This document shows, one piece after another, positions 22,813-31,767 of a stretch of 42,290 nucleotides of DNA. This DNA is from Candidatus Heritagella gallinarum. GTDB taxonomy: Bacteria > Bacillota > Clostridia > Oscillospirales > Acutalibacteraceae. The translations under genes and the position numbers were made by a program. Where the stretch lies: assembly GCA_904394685.1 (NCBI GenBank), contig CAJFNK010000072.1:1-42290 (forward strand), written 5' to 3'. Each line of letters begins with the position of its first letter. The first letter of the stretch is position 1. Below the pieces are notes generated by a model. The model worked only from the letters and a program-made list of their open reading frames with translations. It was not told where the DNA came from and ran no database searches.

Positions 22813-23457
22813 ATGCCCCATTCTGTTTTGCGCTATCGTGTCTGCATCTGGGACTTTGACGGCACCCTTTTTGACAGCTATCCCATCATGAACCAGGCCA
22901 TGATACAGGCACTTGAAATACTGGGATACCACCAGGAACCGGAGGAAGTCCGGCGGCTGATGAAGCAATCGGTCAGCACTGCCCTTTCCTTTTATCAGGA
23001 AAATCTGGGGCTTTCAAAAGAGCTGGAGACCACCTTTCGCAGCCGGGAAAAAGCCCTTTCGGATGATCTCCCCCCTTATCCCGGCATGCAGGAGATCTGC
23101 CGCCGCATCGTACAGGCCGGGGGCATGAATTTGTTATATACCCATCGGGATATGGTTGCAGTAGACATGCTGCGCCGTCATGGGTTCTGGGAGTTTTTCG
23201 ATGGCGGTGTTACCTCGGAGGACGGCTACCCTGCCAAGCCAGCCCCGGACGCTCTGCTGGATTTGATGAAAAAACACAGCTTTTCCCCCAAGGAAGCCGT
23301 GATGATTGGCGACCGGGACATCGACCTTCTGGCAGGGCGCAACGCCGGGATAGAAGGTTATCTTTTTGACCCCTTTGACGACTACCAGTCCTTCCGCACC
23401 CCATTCCGGGGACACACTCCCTCGGAACTTTGCGATTTCCTTTTGCTTTCCACCTGA
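22813..23457 (+). CDS. HAD-superfamily hydrolase, Gph-like
   Basis: 214 residues with HAD motifs I WDFDGTLFDS (Asp14, Asp16), II LLYTHRD (Thr in place of the more common Ser/Asn), III KPAPDALL and IV MIGDRDIDLLAGRNAG, plus a helical cap. It is similar in plan to the HAD gene 1.4 kb upstream but clearly diverged, so not a recent duplicate. Probably a small-molecule phosphatase of the Gph/YcjU group; substrate unknown. ATG at 22813 with AGGAGGAGG upstream. It is followed after 66 nt by the yitT-like gene. Confidence 0.83.
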   Translation: MPHSVLRYRVCIWDFDGTLFDSYPIMNQAMIQALEILGYHQEPEEVRRLMKQSVSTALSFYQENLGLSKELETTFRSREKALSDDLPPYPGMQEICRRIVQAGGMNLLYTHRDMVAVDMLRRHGFWEFFDGGVTSEDGYPAKPAPDALLDLMKKHSFSPKEAVMIGDRDIDLLAGRNAGIEGYLFDPFDDYQSFRTPFRGHTPSELCDFLLLST

Positions 23458-23523
23458 AAACCTCTCGTTTTTTCGCAAAAAGTGTGCGATAATAGAAAAA
23501 AGGTTCCCGGAAAGGAGATTTCT

Positions 23524-24378
23524 ATGAAACAGAAAAACGATGTCCAGCGAATCCTGCTGGTCATATTGGGCGCTCTCGTCATGGCGCTCAACATCAAAAT
23601 TTTCGTCCGGGCAGGCGATATGTTCCCCGGCGGATTTAACGGCCTCACCCTTTTGATTCAGCGCACCGCCTCGGAATATTTCCATATCGAACTGCCCTTC
23701 TCCGTCATCAACCTGCTTTTGAACGCAATCCCGGCCGGTATCAGCCTGCGCTTTATCGGAAAAAAATTCACGGCATATTCCTGCTTAATGATTGTATTGA
23801 GCAGTGTTCTCACCGACCTGATTCCCAGTCTGGAAATTACCTCCGACCCCCTGCTCATCAGCGTATTTGGCGGCATTATCAATGGCTGCGCCATTTGCTT
23901 GTGCCTGTTTGCCAACGCTACCAGCGGCGGCACAGACTTTATCGCCATCTTTTTCTCCGAGCGCAAGGGAATCGACACCTGGAATTATATCTTTATGGGA
24001 AACGTCGCCATGCTGATTGTGGCGGGTCTGCTGTTCGGGTGGGAAAAATCCCTGTATTCGATTATTTTCCAGTTTACCTCCACCCAGATTCTGCATATGC
24101 TGTATAAGCGCTATCAAAAGCAGACACTGCTCATCATCACTGACCATCCCGACGAAGTCTATGCCACCATCCGGGACAACACCCATCACGACGCCACTCA
24201 TTTTCGTGGTCTGGGCTGCTATGAAGGGCAGGAAAAGCACCTGCTCTATTCGGTGGTTTCGGCGGAAGAAGCCAAGCACACCATTGACGGCATCCGCAAG
24301 ATCGACCCCAAGGCGTTTATCAACTGCATGAAAACCGAGCAAATCACCGGACGGTTTTATAACCGGCCAAACGACTGA
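23524..24378 (+). CDS. YitT-family membrane protein (DUF161/DUF2179)
   Basis: 284 residues: about five or six membrane helices (residues 8-190) then a cytoplasmic DUF2179 domain (about 195-275, LLIITDHPDEVYATIRDNTH ... VSAEEAKHTIDGIRKIDPKAF). Seen family marks are the GGFNGLTLLIQR region after helix 1 and ATSGGTDFIAIFFSERKGID in the middle. YitT proteins are common in Firmicutes, several paralogues per genome; a transport role is suspected but function is not established. ATG at 23524 follows AAAGGAG. Confidence 0.85.
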   Translation: MKQKNDVQRILLVILGALVMALNIKIFVRAGDMFPGGFNGLTLLIQRTASEYFHIELPFSVINLLLNAIPAGISLRFIGKKFTAYSCLMIVLSSVLTDLIPSLEITSDPLLISVFGGIINGCAICLCLFANATSGGTDFIAIFFSERKGIDTWNYIFMGNVAMLIVAGLLFGWEKSLYSIIFQFTSTQILHMLYKRYQKQTLLIITDHPDEVYATIRDNTHHDATHFRGLGCYEGQEKHLLYSVVSAEEAKHTIDGIRKIDPKAFINCMKTEQITGRFYNRPND

Positions 24379-24401
24379 AAAACACACCATGAAAAACAAA
24401 G

Positions 24402-24445
24402 AAACCGGTTTGTCGGGGAAAATCCCCCAACAAACCGGTTTTCTT
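24402..24445. terminator. Bidirectional terminator between yitT-like and esterase genes
   Basis: Arms AAACCGGTTTGT (24402-24413) and ACAAACCGGTTT (24430-24441) are perfect complements. An inner GGGG/CCCC pair extends the stem, with a T-rich forward flank. It lies between convergent genes. Confidence 0.85.
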
Positions 24446-24456
24446 TCGTATTGCCC

Positions 24457-25377
24457 TTACAGGCGTTCTTTGAGATACTTCCACACATACTCCACCAATT
24501 CTGGTGTCCAGAAGATATCCTCATGTACGCCGCCGGCTACCCGCACCATCTCTGCATCATACCCAAAGCCCCGGAGTTTCTCAAACAGCTTTTCCGTTTG
24601 ATGATAAGGCACCACCGGGTCGGCATCCCCATGCAGCAGCAAAAACGGCGGGTATTCCCTGTCCGGCTCTGCCAGCATCAGCGGGCTCATCTGCCACACC
24701 TTTTCCGGGGAAATCTTCCCGGTTTCGTCACAGATCAGTCCAGCAAGCTCCGCATTGGCGGCAAGCTGTGCGGATTCGGACGAGACTTCGGCCGGATCAA
24801 AATGCTCCAGCTGCTCGATATCGATGCCCATCCGTACCTGAATCAATTCCCTGAGATCTGTGGGGCCAAAACATTCCACCACCAGCTTGACCCGGTCGGA
24901 TTCCTCCGGGTAATCCTCCGTGCGGTAGCAATCCCAATCCCCGGTCATACCTACCAGCAGGGCGGTATTCCCGCCGGAAGAGGTTCCCCAAATTCCGACC
25001 CGCTCTTTGTCGATACAAAATTCATCTGCATGAGCACGCAGAAACCGGATGGCCGTTTTTACATCCTGCAAATAGGCCGGGAACGGGTTTCCTTTGCGGC
25101 AGTCCCGGTGTCCCACCGTTGCCACTACAAAACCCTGCTGCGCCAATGCGCCCAGCTGCGGCATTTCATATCCGGTATTGGGTGTTGTCCAGGCGCTTCC
25201 CTGTACAAACACAACCAGCGGATAACGCCGGTTTTTCTGCCAAGGGCAAAGGAGATCCAGCGTCAGGCTGACCCCTTGGGGCGCCGCATATTCGATATTG
25301 GGAAACAGCTCTGCCATACCGGACAAATCCCGGCTGCATGTCATCACTTTTACTTCTTTTTCAAACAACGCCTCCAT
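24457..25377 (-). CDS. Alpha/beta hydrolase, esterase/lipase type
   Basis: 306 residues of the BD-FAE/carboxylesterase-like hydrolases. Seen: VVFVQGSAW oxyanion region, the nucleophile elbow WGTSSGGNTALL (G-x-S-x-G), the acid in LLLHGDADPVVPYHQTEKL and the His in GGVHEDIF. The triad is complete. No signal peptide, so cytoplasmic; substrates could be acyl or acetyl esters of sugars, which is inference. The ATG at 25377 abuts AAAGGAG; a TTG at 25368 has better spacing and may be the true start. It lies 18 nt behind the glycolipid glucosyltransferase gene and is probably cotranscribed. Confidence 0.83.
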   Translation of the reverse strand: MEALFEKEVKVMTCSRDLSGMAELFPNIEYAAPQGVSLTLDLLCPWQKNRRYPLVVFVQGSAWTTPNTGYEMPQLGALAQQGFVVATVGHRDCRKGNPFPAYLQDVKTAIRFLRAHADEFCIDKERVGIWGTSSGGNTALLVGMTGDWDCYRTEDYPEESDRVKLVVECFGPTDLRELIQVRMGIDIEQLEHFDPAEVSSESAQLAANAELAGLICDETGKISPEKVWQMSPLMLAEPDREYPPFLLLHGDADPVVPYHQTEKLFEKLRGFGYDAEMVRVAGGVHEDIFWTPELVEYVWKYLKERL

Positions 25378-25395
25378 CTCCTTTGCTTTATGTTT

Positions 25396-26526
25396 TTAGG
25401 CTTCTCCCTTTTCCTGTAACAGACGATTGATTAAATCCAGCATATTGGGAATCGAACGGGATTTATCAAACCGCTCGCAGGATTCCTTCATCTGAATCAG
25501 CTTTTCACGGTTCTCCAGCAGTTCCTGAATGGTAGCAGCGCAGCCCTCTCCTTTGGGAATCCGAACCGCCATGCCGTGGTTCATCAAAAAGTTTGCGTTA
25601 TCTTCTTCCTGCCCTGGAATGGCGTCAAACACAGCCAACGGGATATTGCAGGCCAGCGCTTCCGAAATGGTAAGACCGCCGGGCTTGGTAACCAGCAGGT
25701 CGGCTGCCTTCATGTATTTTTCCACCTCGTTGGTAAAGAATACCAGATGGCAGGGCTTTGGACTGGTTTTGATTTCTTCCTCAAATGCCTGATACAGCTT
25801 CTGGTTCCGCCCGGTGATGATAATCAGCTGGAAATCCTGCGGAAGCGACGTCATTTCCCGGAACATGGCGAGGATATTATTTACGCCAAAGCTGCCCGCC
25901 ATCACCAGAATGGTCGCTTTGTTCTCATCTAGTCCCAGCTCCCGCAAAATGGCCTGTTTATCGCCTTTTTCAAAGAATACATCGTGTACCGGGATTCCAA
26001 ACGGATACACTTTTTCTTTTGGCACGCCCATCAGCTGCACCATGTCCTGTGCCATATCCTCATTGGAAACGATATAGGCGTCCACCCGGCTGGAAAGCCA
26101 TGTTTTGTGAGGGCCATAGTCGGTCATCACACACAGCAGCAGAGCATCCAACTTCCCCTCCTCTTTGAGATAGGAGATCATCTCTGTGACAAAGGGATGG
26201 GTCGTAATAATCACATCCGGCTGAAATGCCTCGATCATGGGCATCAGGCGGCGCCGGAACATCCCGGACAGCTTGGGGACCAGATTGGCAAAATGGGATT
26301 CCTGGTTGGTGTGTTCATAAAGCTTTCCAAACATTTTGGGGGCTTTTGTGGCGAGAAAATGATATCCGTCACAAATGGTTTTATCCAACACACTTCCAAT
26401 TGTTTTCAAAGCGTCTTCTACTTTTACTTCGATTCCCGGACAATTATCATGCAGGTATTTTTCGATAGCAACTGCCGCACGGATATGGCCACCACCGGTG
26501 GCTGCTGTTAAAATCAGGATCTTCAA
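25396..26526 (-). CDS. UgtP/MGDG-synthase-like glycosyltransferase (GT28)
   Basis: Transfers glucose or galactose from UDP-sugar to diacylglycerol to make membrane glycolipids, also the anchor of lipoteichoic acid. About 376 residues from TTG at 26526 (GGGAG 7 nt upstream); this start gives MKILILTAATGGGH, the usual beginning of the family. The frame can extend five codons to ATG 26541. Seen: N-terminal MGDG_synth domain with TGGGH (substrate loop), DVIITTHPFVT and CVMTDYGPHKTW. The C-terminal GT28 domain has VMAGSFGVNN, LVTKPGGLTISEALACNIP and PGQEEDNANFL, which bind the UDP-sugar. It may equally act on a related lipid acceptor. Confidence 0.87.
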   Translation of the reverse strand: MKILILTAATGGGHIRAAVAIEKYLHDNCPGIEVKVEDALKTIGSVLDKTICDGYHFLATKAPKMFGKLYEHTNQESHFANLVPKLSGMFRRRLMPMIEAFQPDVIITTHPFVTEMISYLKEEGKLDALLLCVMTDYGPHKTWLSSRVDAYIVSNEDMAQDMVQLMGVPKEKVYPFGIPVHDVFFEKGDKQAILRELGLDENKATILVMAGSFGVNNILAMFREMTSLPQDFQLIIITGRNQKLYQAFEEEIKTSPKPCHLVFFTNEVEKYMKAADLLVTKPGGLTISEALACNIPLAVFDAIPGQEEDNANFLMNHGMAVRIPKGEGCAATIQELLENREKLIQMKESCERFDKSRSIPNMLDLINRLLQEKGEA

Positions 26527-26672
26527 ACGATCATCTCCCATACAAATTCATAAAACCCTCTCACTTTTTCACCCGTTCTTTGATGTGAACAAGATAGCTT
26601 CATTATACCACACCTGTTATAAAACTTCCAGATTTCCCATCATTTTCAGGCACCTTGTAATCAATATGTAAC

Positions 26673-26701
26673 TTTACTTTTGGATATCTCGAATTTATAA
26701 T
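26673..26701 (+). promoter_or_regulatory. Promoter of the VanW-family gene
   Basis: TTTACT (26673-26678), 17-bp spacer and perfect TATAAT (26696-26701), giving a leader of about 100 nt. Confidence 0.55.
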
Positions 26702-26810
26702 AAGAAGTAAGTATGGACCATATGTACGGTCTATTGATCCTATGAGCTTATTTTATTCGTCAAGATTTTCATTTTAATTGAAGCTCGACGAAATACAGGA
26801 GGCTTTTTCC

Positions 26811-28493
26811 ATGCCCAATCATCAAGCACCCAATCACAAACCGGCATCGAACCGCCATCCGGCCAAAACCAAACAAAAAACTGTGATTCTGGCGGTCGTT
26901 TCTGTATTGGTGGCGGTTGCCGCTGTTACGGCTGCAATCTGGCTGATTCAATCCGGCGGCGCACAACCCGCTACTTCTTCCACTTCCAGCTCATCCTCTC
27001 AAACCACCTCGGCTTCTTCTCAACAAGACAAAACCCCCAGATTTGCTTCCGGCGTTTCGGTAGGGGGAATTGACCTTTCGGGAAAAACAGAGGCAGAAGC
27101 CAAAAAATTGCTGGAGAACTCTGTGGATTCTCTGAAAGAGCCCTGCGAAGTCACGGTTACCTATAAAGAGGATTCTATTGTCATCACCGAAAAAGATGTG
27201 ACCTTTACATTCAGCTTTGACGAGGCACTCAAAGAAGCCATGGCATACAGCCAGAAGGCTTCCAGCGAAGAATCTGGAAAATCCACCGGTTCCGCCAAAA
27301 AAGACTTCCCGGTAGAGCCTGAAACCTCTTATGAAAATGTGCAGGCCAAGCTCGACGAGTTCACCAAAGGGATCGAAAAAGACCCCGTGGACGCAACCGT
27401 TGTTTCGTTCGATTCTTCTACCGGTGATTTTTCCTATGCCGATGGAAAAAACGGCCTGAAGGTTGACCATGATAAGCTCTACAAAGACGTTGTGGCCATT
27501 TTGGAAGGCGAAAAGACCGGCACAGTGGAAGTTCCCACCGAAGTGGTGGAATTTGACAAGACCAAAGCCGAAGTGGCTGCCCATATGCAGAAGCTGGGTA
27601 CCTTCAGCACCTATTCCACCAATACCGCCAACGGCAACCACAACATGAAGCTGGCTCTCAACTCTATGAACGGAAAAGTCATTCAGCCCGGCGGCGTTTT
27701 CTCCTTTAACGGCACCACCGGCAACACCACCAACGGTTCTCTCGGATATCTGCCGGCGGGCGCTATCGCCAACAACCAGTCTGTTCTGGCATATGGCGGC
27801 GGTATCTGCCAGGCTTCCACCACGCTTTATGGTGCTGTTATCCGTTCTGATCTGGAAATCGTTACCCGCTATAACCACCTCTGGCCTTCCACCTATGTGC
27901 CGATTGGGCAGGACGCCACAGTGGACTATCCCGGTCTGGACTTCCAGTTCCGCAACTCCACCGATTACCCCATTTATATTCAGGCGGGTATGAGCGGTAC
28001 CAAACTCACCGTTACTCTGTATGGCGATAAAGACCCCAGTTATGACTATATCGAGGTTTCTTCTCAAAAAACAGAAACCATTGCAAAACCCAAGCCTCAG
28101 ATCTCGGTTGACAACAGCCTGAAAAAAGGCCAGATCGTCTGCGACAACAAGGGCAACGCCGGTTCCCGTGCAACCGCTACCAAGATCTATTACAAAGACG
28201 GCGTAGTCGTGAAAACCGAATCCCTGCCGTCCTCCTATTACCGTCCGGTAGCGCCCGTATACCGGGTAGGCCCCGGAACCGACACCTCTGGCATTGGCGG
28301 CAGCAGCGGTGGTTCATCCTCAACTCCTAAGCCCACTCCAAAACCAACCGCTAAACCCACTCCCAAACCCACTCCCAAGCCCACCCCGAAACCAACAGTC
28401 AAACCCACTCCCAAACCGACCCCTGAACAGACTCCGACTCCCAATCCAACTGTGGAGCCCTCTACGGAGCCAGAATCCCCTGAGGAAGAATAA
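26811..28493 (+). CDS. VanW-family cell-wall protein with G5-like domain
   Basis: 560 residues. Seen: basic N-terminus and one membrane helix (about 24-46), a Ser/Thr/Gln linker, repeated PG_binding_4-type segments (GGIDLSGKTEAEAKKLLE, then YADGKNGLKVDHDKLYKDVV) and the VanW domain (about 275-400, VFSFNGTTGNT ... GGGICQASTTLYGAVI ... YNHLWPSTYVPIGQDATVD). A G5-like domain follows (EVSSQKTETIAKPKPQISVD ...), then a Pro-Lys-Thr repeat tail ending in acidic residues. The plan fits an anchored protein that spans and binds peptidoglycan. The VanW name comes from a vancomycin cluster, but this family is general in Firmicutes and implies no resistance here. ATG at 26811 follows AGGAGG. Confidence 0.88.
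   Translation: MPNHQAPNHKPASNRHPAKTKQKTVILAVVSVLVAVAAVTAAIWLIQSGGAQPATSSTSSSSSQTTSASSQQDKTPRFASGVSVGGIDLSGKTEAEAKKLLENSVDSLKEPCEVTVTYKEDSIVITEKDVTFTFSFDEALKEAMAYSQKASSEESGKSTGSAKKDFPVEPETSYENVQAKLDEFTKGIEKDPVDATVVSFDSSTGDFSYADGKNGLKVDHDKLYKDVVAILEGEKTGTVEVPTEVVEFDKTKAEVAAHMQKLGTFSTYSTNTANGNHNMKLALNSMNGKVIQPGGVFSFNGTTGNTTNGSLGYLPAGAIANNQSVLAYGGGICQASTTLYGAVIRSDLEIVTRYNHLWPSTYVPIGQDATVDYPGLDFQFRNSTDYPIYIQAGMSGTKLTVTLYGDKDPSYDYIEVSSQKTETIAKPKPQISVDNSLKKGQIVCDNKGNAGSRATATKIYYKDGVVVKTESLPSSYYRPVAPVYRVGPGTDTSGIGGSSGGSSSTPKPTPKPTAKPTPKPTPKPTPKPTVKPTPKPTPEQTPTPNPTVEPSTEPESPEEE
28326..28450 (+). repeat. Tandem Pro-Lys-Pro-Thr coding repeat in the VanW-family gene
   Basis: About ten copies of a degenerate 12-bp unit (CCCACTCCCAAA and variants) encode alternating PTPK blocks. 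Near-identical adjacent units make this stretch prone to copy-number change, which would lengthen or shorten the wall-spanning tail in frame. Confidence 0.75.
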
Positions 28494-28504
28494 AACCATC
28501 TGAC

Positions 28505-28540
28505 AAAAACCGCCGGATTCTAAAAACACCGGCGGTTTTT
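28505..28540. terminator. Terminator after the VanW-family gene
   Basis: Perfect 12-bp arms AAAAACCGCCGG (28505-28516) and CCGGCGGTTTTT (28529-28540) around a 12-nt loop. Confidence 0.9.
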
Positions 28541-28597
28541 ATCGATTTTGTCTTGATTTATCCAATTTATGGTAATTTTTTTTCAGCGCCTTGGGGC

Positions 28598-28625
28598 TTG
28601 ACTTTTGCCGGTATTGCGGTAAAAT
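28598..28625 (+). promoter_or_regulatory. Promoter of the GT2 glycosyltransferase gene
   Basis: TTGACT (28598-28603), 16-bp spacer and TAAAAT (28620-28625). The leader to the ATG is about 155 nt, AT-rich, contains the palindrome GAAATGAATTTC and shows no riboswitch I recognise. Confidence 0.55.
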
Positions 28626-28787
28626 GTAAGATATATTGATGTGTCGAAATGAATTTCACGCCGTTGGGTTTTCGTTTTGTATTATCAAATAGGATTTAAT
28701 TTTAAATGGTATCCCTGATCGTTTTGGCAGCATGTTTTGTCCATGTTGCCCCCTTCGGCCCGTTTTGAGAAAGGAATGGTCCTATTT

Positions 28788-29756
28788 ATGACGACTGCTC
28801 CTAAAATCAGCGTAATTGTCCCGGTGTATAATGTAGCCACTTATGTGGGAGAATGTCTTTCTTCACTGGTACACCAGACATTTACAGATTTTGAGATTAT
28901 TGCCATTAATGACGGTTCAACCGATGGCTCCCTGGCGATCCTTCGTGAATTTGAAGCCTCCTATCCGTTTGTCCATGTCATCGACCAACCAAATGGAGGC
29001 GTAAGCAAAGCCCGTCAGGCTGGGCTTTCCTGCGCCAGAGGTGAATATATCGCTTTTGTCGACAGCGACGATTATGTTGTGCCCAATTTTCTGGAAGGAT
29101 TGTATAACGCCCTGTGTGAAACCGGAGCGGATATTTCCTGCTGTAACTATCATCTTCGTTTTGAAGTGACCGGCTTTACCATGACCTATCCTTTTTGCTG
29201 GAAAAGCGTCCTTACACGGGAAAAAGCCATGTGCCGCCTGATTCGAGATTATTCCATCCAGGGATTTTTGTGGAATAAACTGTATCGGAAAACATTGTTT
29301 ACCGAGCATCAAATCCACTTCCCCACCATGTGCTTTGAGGATATGGTGATGAACCACCAGCTGTTTTCTCATGCAGATAAAATTGCGACCATCCGTACCC
29401 CTCTTTATTATTATCAGCAGCGCCACACCAGCGCACTGAACACGATGAACGCAAAAAAAATCAACGACTATCTGCAAATGCTCATGCTCGCCAGACAGAA
29501 CCTTGAAAAAATGGGCGAATTTAAAAAGTATGAGTTCAGCTATCAGGTTCTGTGTACCAAAACCGCTTTTTGTGCAATCTATTTTATCATCAAAATGCAC
29601 TTGGACCGCAAAAGCCTTTCTGGCATGTGGACGAACATTAAGAATGCCTCTAAAACGGTTTTACGGTTTGTAAAAAAAGATTTTGACCCCAACGATAACA
29701 GCAAGGTCAACGCTGTTGACCCGCCCAAAGCGGAAAGCAAGTATTCCACTCACTGA
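28788..29756 (+). CDS. Family 2 glycosyltransferase
   Basis: 322 residues; inverting GT-A enzyme that moves a sugar from a nucleotide-sugar to a cell-surface acceptor. Seen: KISVIVPVYNVATYVGECL (about 7-25), FEIIAINDGSTDGS (nucleotide binding), GVSKARQAGLSCARGEYIAF and the DSDD metal motif (DxD type), then CFEDMVMNHQLF carrying the likely catalytic ED. The C-terminus is basic with hydrophobic segments but no clear membrane span. Substrates unknown. I place the start at ATG 28788; an ATG at 28776 abuts AAAGGA and is too close. It is a single gene, upstream of nadE and separated from it by a terminator. Confidence 0.87.
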   Translation: MTTAPKISVIVPVYNVATYVGECLSSLVHQTFTDFEIIAINDGSTDGSLAILREFEASYPFVHVIDQPNGGVSKARQAGLSCARGEYIAFVDSDDYVVPNFLEGLYNALCETGADISCCNYHLRFEVTGFTMTYPFCWKSVLTREKAMCRLIRDYSIQGFLWNKLYRKTLFTEHQIHFPTMCFEDMVMNHQLFSHADKIATIRTPLYYYQQRHTSALNTMNAKKINDYLQMLMLARQNLEKMGEFKKYEFSYQVLCTKTAFCAIYFIIKMHLDRKSLSGMWTNIKNASKTVLRFVKKDFDPNDNSKVNAVDPPKAESKYSTH

Positions 29757-29761
29757 TTCTT

Positions 29762-29793
29762 GAACCTCGTTGCCTGTGCAGCGGGGTTCTTTT
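29762..29793 (+). terminator. Terminator after the GT2 gene
   Basis: Arms GAACCTCG (29762-29769) and CGGGGTTC (29782-29789) form 8 pairs with one G-U, then T4. Moderate strength, directly after the stop codon. Confidence 0.7.
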
Positions 29794-29834
29794 GCCCATA
29801 TCGATTATTTTTGAGTAACCAAGGAGGATTTCCC

Positions 29835-31745
29835 ATGAATGACGGATTTATCCGGCTGGGCGCTGCCACCCCGGCCATCCATGTGGCGGATTGCGCCGCT
29901 AATGCAGAAGAAATCTGCCGCATTGCCCACAAAGCGGCTGCCGACGGCGTGAACATCCTGTGTTTTCCTGAGCTTTGCGTCACCGGTTATACCTGCGGCG
30001 ACCTTTTTTTGGAACCCCTGCTGTTACAGGGCGCCGAAAATGCTCTTTCTCAAATCATGGCGGAAACAGCCTCCCTGCCCCTGCTGATAGCGGTTGGCGT
30101 CCCGGTAGAACTCAATCACCAATTGTATAATTGTGCTGCTTTTATACTGAAAGGAGAACTTTTGGGGTTGGTTCCCAAGCGCAATATCCCCAACTATTCC
30201 GAATTTTATGAAGCCCGTCATTTTGCGCCCGGTCCAGCGCTGGAAACCGTTGTCTATTGCGGGCGGGAGGTCAATCTGGGTTATGACCTTTTGTTTACCT
30301 GTGAAAACTTTCCCGGCCTGACCATCGGGGCAGAAATCTGCGAAGACCTCTGGGTGGCCAATCCCCCCAGCACCCGTCTGGCCATGAACGGCGCTACCGT
30401 GCTGCTGAATCTCTCGGCCAGCGATGAAACCATCGGAAAAGCCGCCTATCGCCGGGAGCTGGTGAAGAACCAGTCTGCCCGCCTGCTGGCTGCCTATGTC
30501 TATGCCGACGCCGGAATAGGGGAATCCTCCACCGATATGGTGTTTGCCGGTCAGGATTTGATTTGTGAAAACGGGGTGCAGCTGGCCGAAAGCGAGCCTT
30601 ATTCCACCGGCTTTGTCTGTGCGGATATCGACATTGAACGGCTATGCCAGGAACGCCGCCGCATGAACACCTGGACTGCCCCCGACGGGGACGACCTGCT
30701 GTGCGAGGTTGGCTTTACCCTGCCGCAGGACTCCTTCCATGCGCCCAAGCGCAATTTCCCCTGCCTGCCCTTTGTCCCCAGCGACACCGGCGACCTTGAC
30801 CACCGCTGCCGGGATATTCTGGCCATGCAGGCGGCCGGGCTGCGCACCCGTCTTTCTCACACCCACAGTACCTGCGCTGTTGTGGGGCTTTCCGGCGGCC
30901 TGGATTCCACACTGGCGCTGCTGGTCACGGTTCGGGCTTTTGACAGCCTCAACCTGCCCCGCACCGGAATTGAGGCCATCACTATGCCCTGTTTTGGCAC
31001 CACCAGCCGCACCCGCAGCAATGCCGAGAAGCTGGCGGCCGAGCTGGGCGTTTCCTTCTCCCAGGTAACCATTGGCAAGGCGGTAGAGCAGCACTTCTCC
31101 GATATCGGTCACGACCCCGACGTCCACGACGTGACCTATGAAAACAGCCAGGCCAGAGAGCGCACCCAGGTGCTCATGGACATTGCCAACCAGAAAAACG
31201 GCCTTGTAATCGGCACCGGCGACCTCTCGGAGCTGGCGTTGGGCTGGGCCACCTATAACGGAGACCACATGTCCATGTATGGCGTGAACGCATCGATTCC
31301 CAAAACACTGGTACGTTATCTGGTGCGCTATTGCGCCCTTACCGGCACGCCCGCCCTGCGTGAGGTGTTGGAGGACATCCTCGACACCCCGGTAAGTCCG
31401 GAGCTGCTGCCGCCCGTAGACGGCCAGATTGCCCAGAAAACGGAAGATTTGGTCGGCCCCTATGAGCTGCATGATTTCTTCCTGTATTATATGCTCCGCT
31501 TCCATTTTGCACCTGGCAAGATTTACCGTATGGCGCAGCGCTCGTTTGCCGGCACCTATGACGACGATACCATTAAAAAATGGCTGCGGACTTTCTACCG
31601 CCGGTTCTTTATCCAGCAATTCAAGCGTTCCTGCCTGCCGGATGGCCCCAAGGTGGGCAGCGTGACCCTCTCTCCCCGTGGCGACTGGCGCATGCCCAGC
31701 GACGCCTGTTCCCGTCTGTGGCTGGACGAAATTGACCGTCTGTAA
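29835..31745 (+). CDS. nadE: Glutamine-dependent NAD+ synthetase
   Basis: Last step of NAD biosynthesis: deamido-NAD to NAD using ATP and glutamine nitrogen. 636 residues in two domains. The N-terminal nitrilase-like glutaminase (1-270) has the triad Glu46 (FPELCVTGY), Lys115 (VPKRNIPNY) and Cys169 (AEICEDLW). The C-terminal synthetase has the pyrophosphatase loop GLSGGLDSTLA (353-358 core), the GTGDLSELALGW motif, and YGVNASIPKTLVRYL. Residues 340-360 resemble other two-domain NadE enzymes, whose ammonia tunnel links the sites. ATG at 29835 follows AAGGAGG. The GNAT gene begins 22 nt downstream and probably shares its transcript. Confidence 0.95.
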   Translation: MNDGFIRLGAATPAIHVADCAANAEEICRIAHKAAADGVNILCFPELCVTGYTCGDLFLEPLLLQGAENALSQIMAETASLPLLIAVGVPVELNHQLYNCAAFILKGELLGLVPKRNIPNYSEFYEARHFAPGPALETVVYCGREVNLGYDLLFTCENFPGLTIGAEICEDLWVANPPSTRLAMNGATVLLNLSASDETIGKAAYRRELVKNQSARLLAAYVYADAGIGESSTDMVFAGQDLICENGVQLAESEPYSTGFVCADIDIERLCQERRRMNTWTAPDGDDLLCEVGFTLPQDSFHAPKRNFPCLPFVPSDTGDLDHRCRDILAMQAAGLRTRLSHTHSTCAVVGLSGGLDSTLALLVTVRAFDSLNLPRTGIEAITMPCFGTTSRTRSNAEKLAAELGVSFSQVTIGKAVEQHFSDIGHDPDVHDVTYENSQARERTQVLMDIANQKNGLVIGTGDLSELALGWATYNGDHMSMYGVNASIPKTLVRYLVRYCALTGTPALREVLEDILDTPVSPELLPPVDGQIAQKTEDLVGPYELHDFFLYYMLRFHFAPGKIYRMAQRSFAGTYDDDTIKKWLRTFYRRFFIQQFKRSCLPDGPKVGSVTLSPRGDWRMPSDACSRLWLDEIDRL

Positions 31746-31767
31746 GCAGAGAGAGGGAGGCGATGAG

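Noticed and set aside
26811-28493. Vancomycin resistance gene vanW
   Set aside because: The VanW domain is common in Firmicutes wall proteins; no vanH, vanA/B, vanX or two-component genes are nearby.
28626-28787. Riboswitch in the leader of the GT2 gene
   Set aside because: The leader is long, but no conserved riboswitch core, terminator or anti-terminator pair could be recognised.
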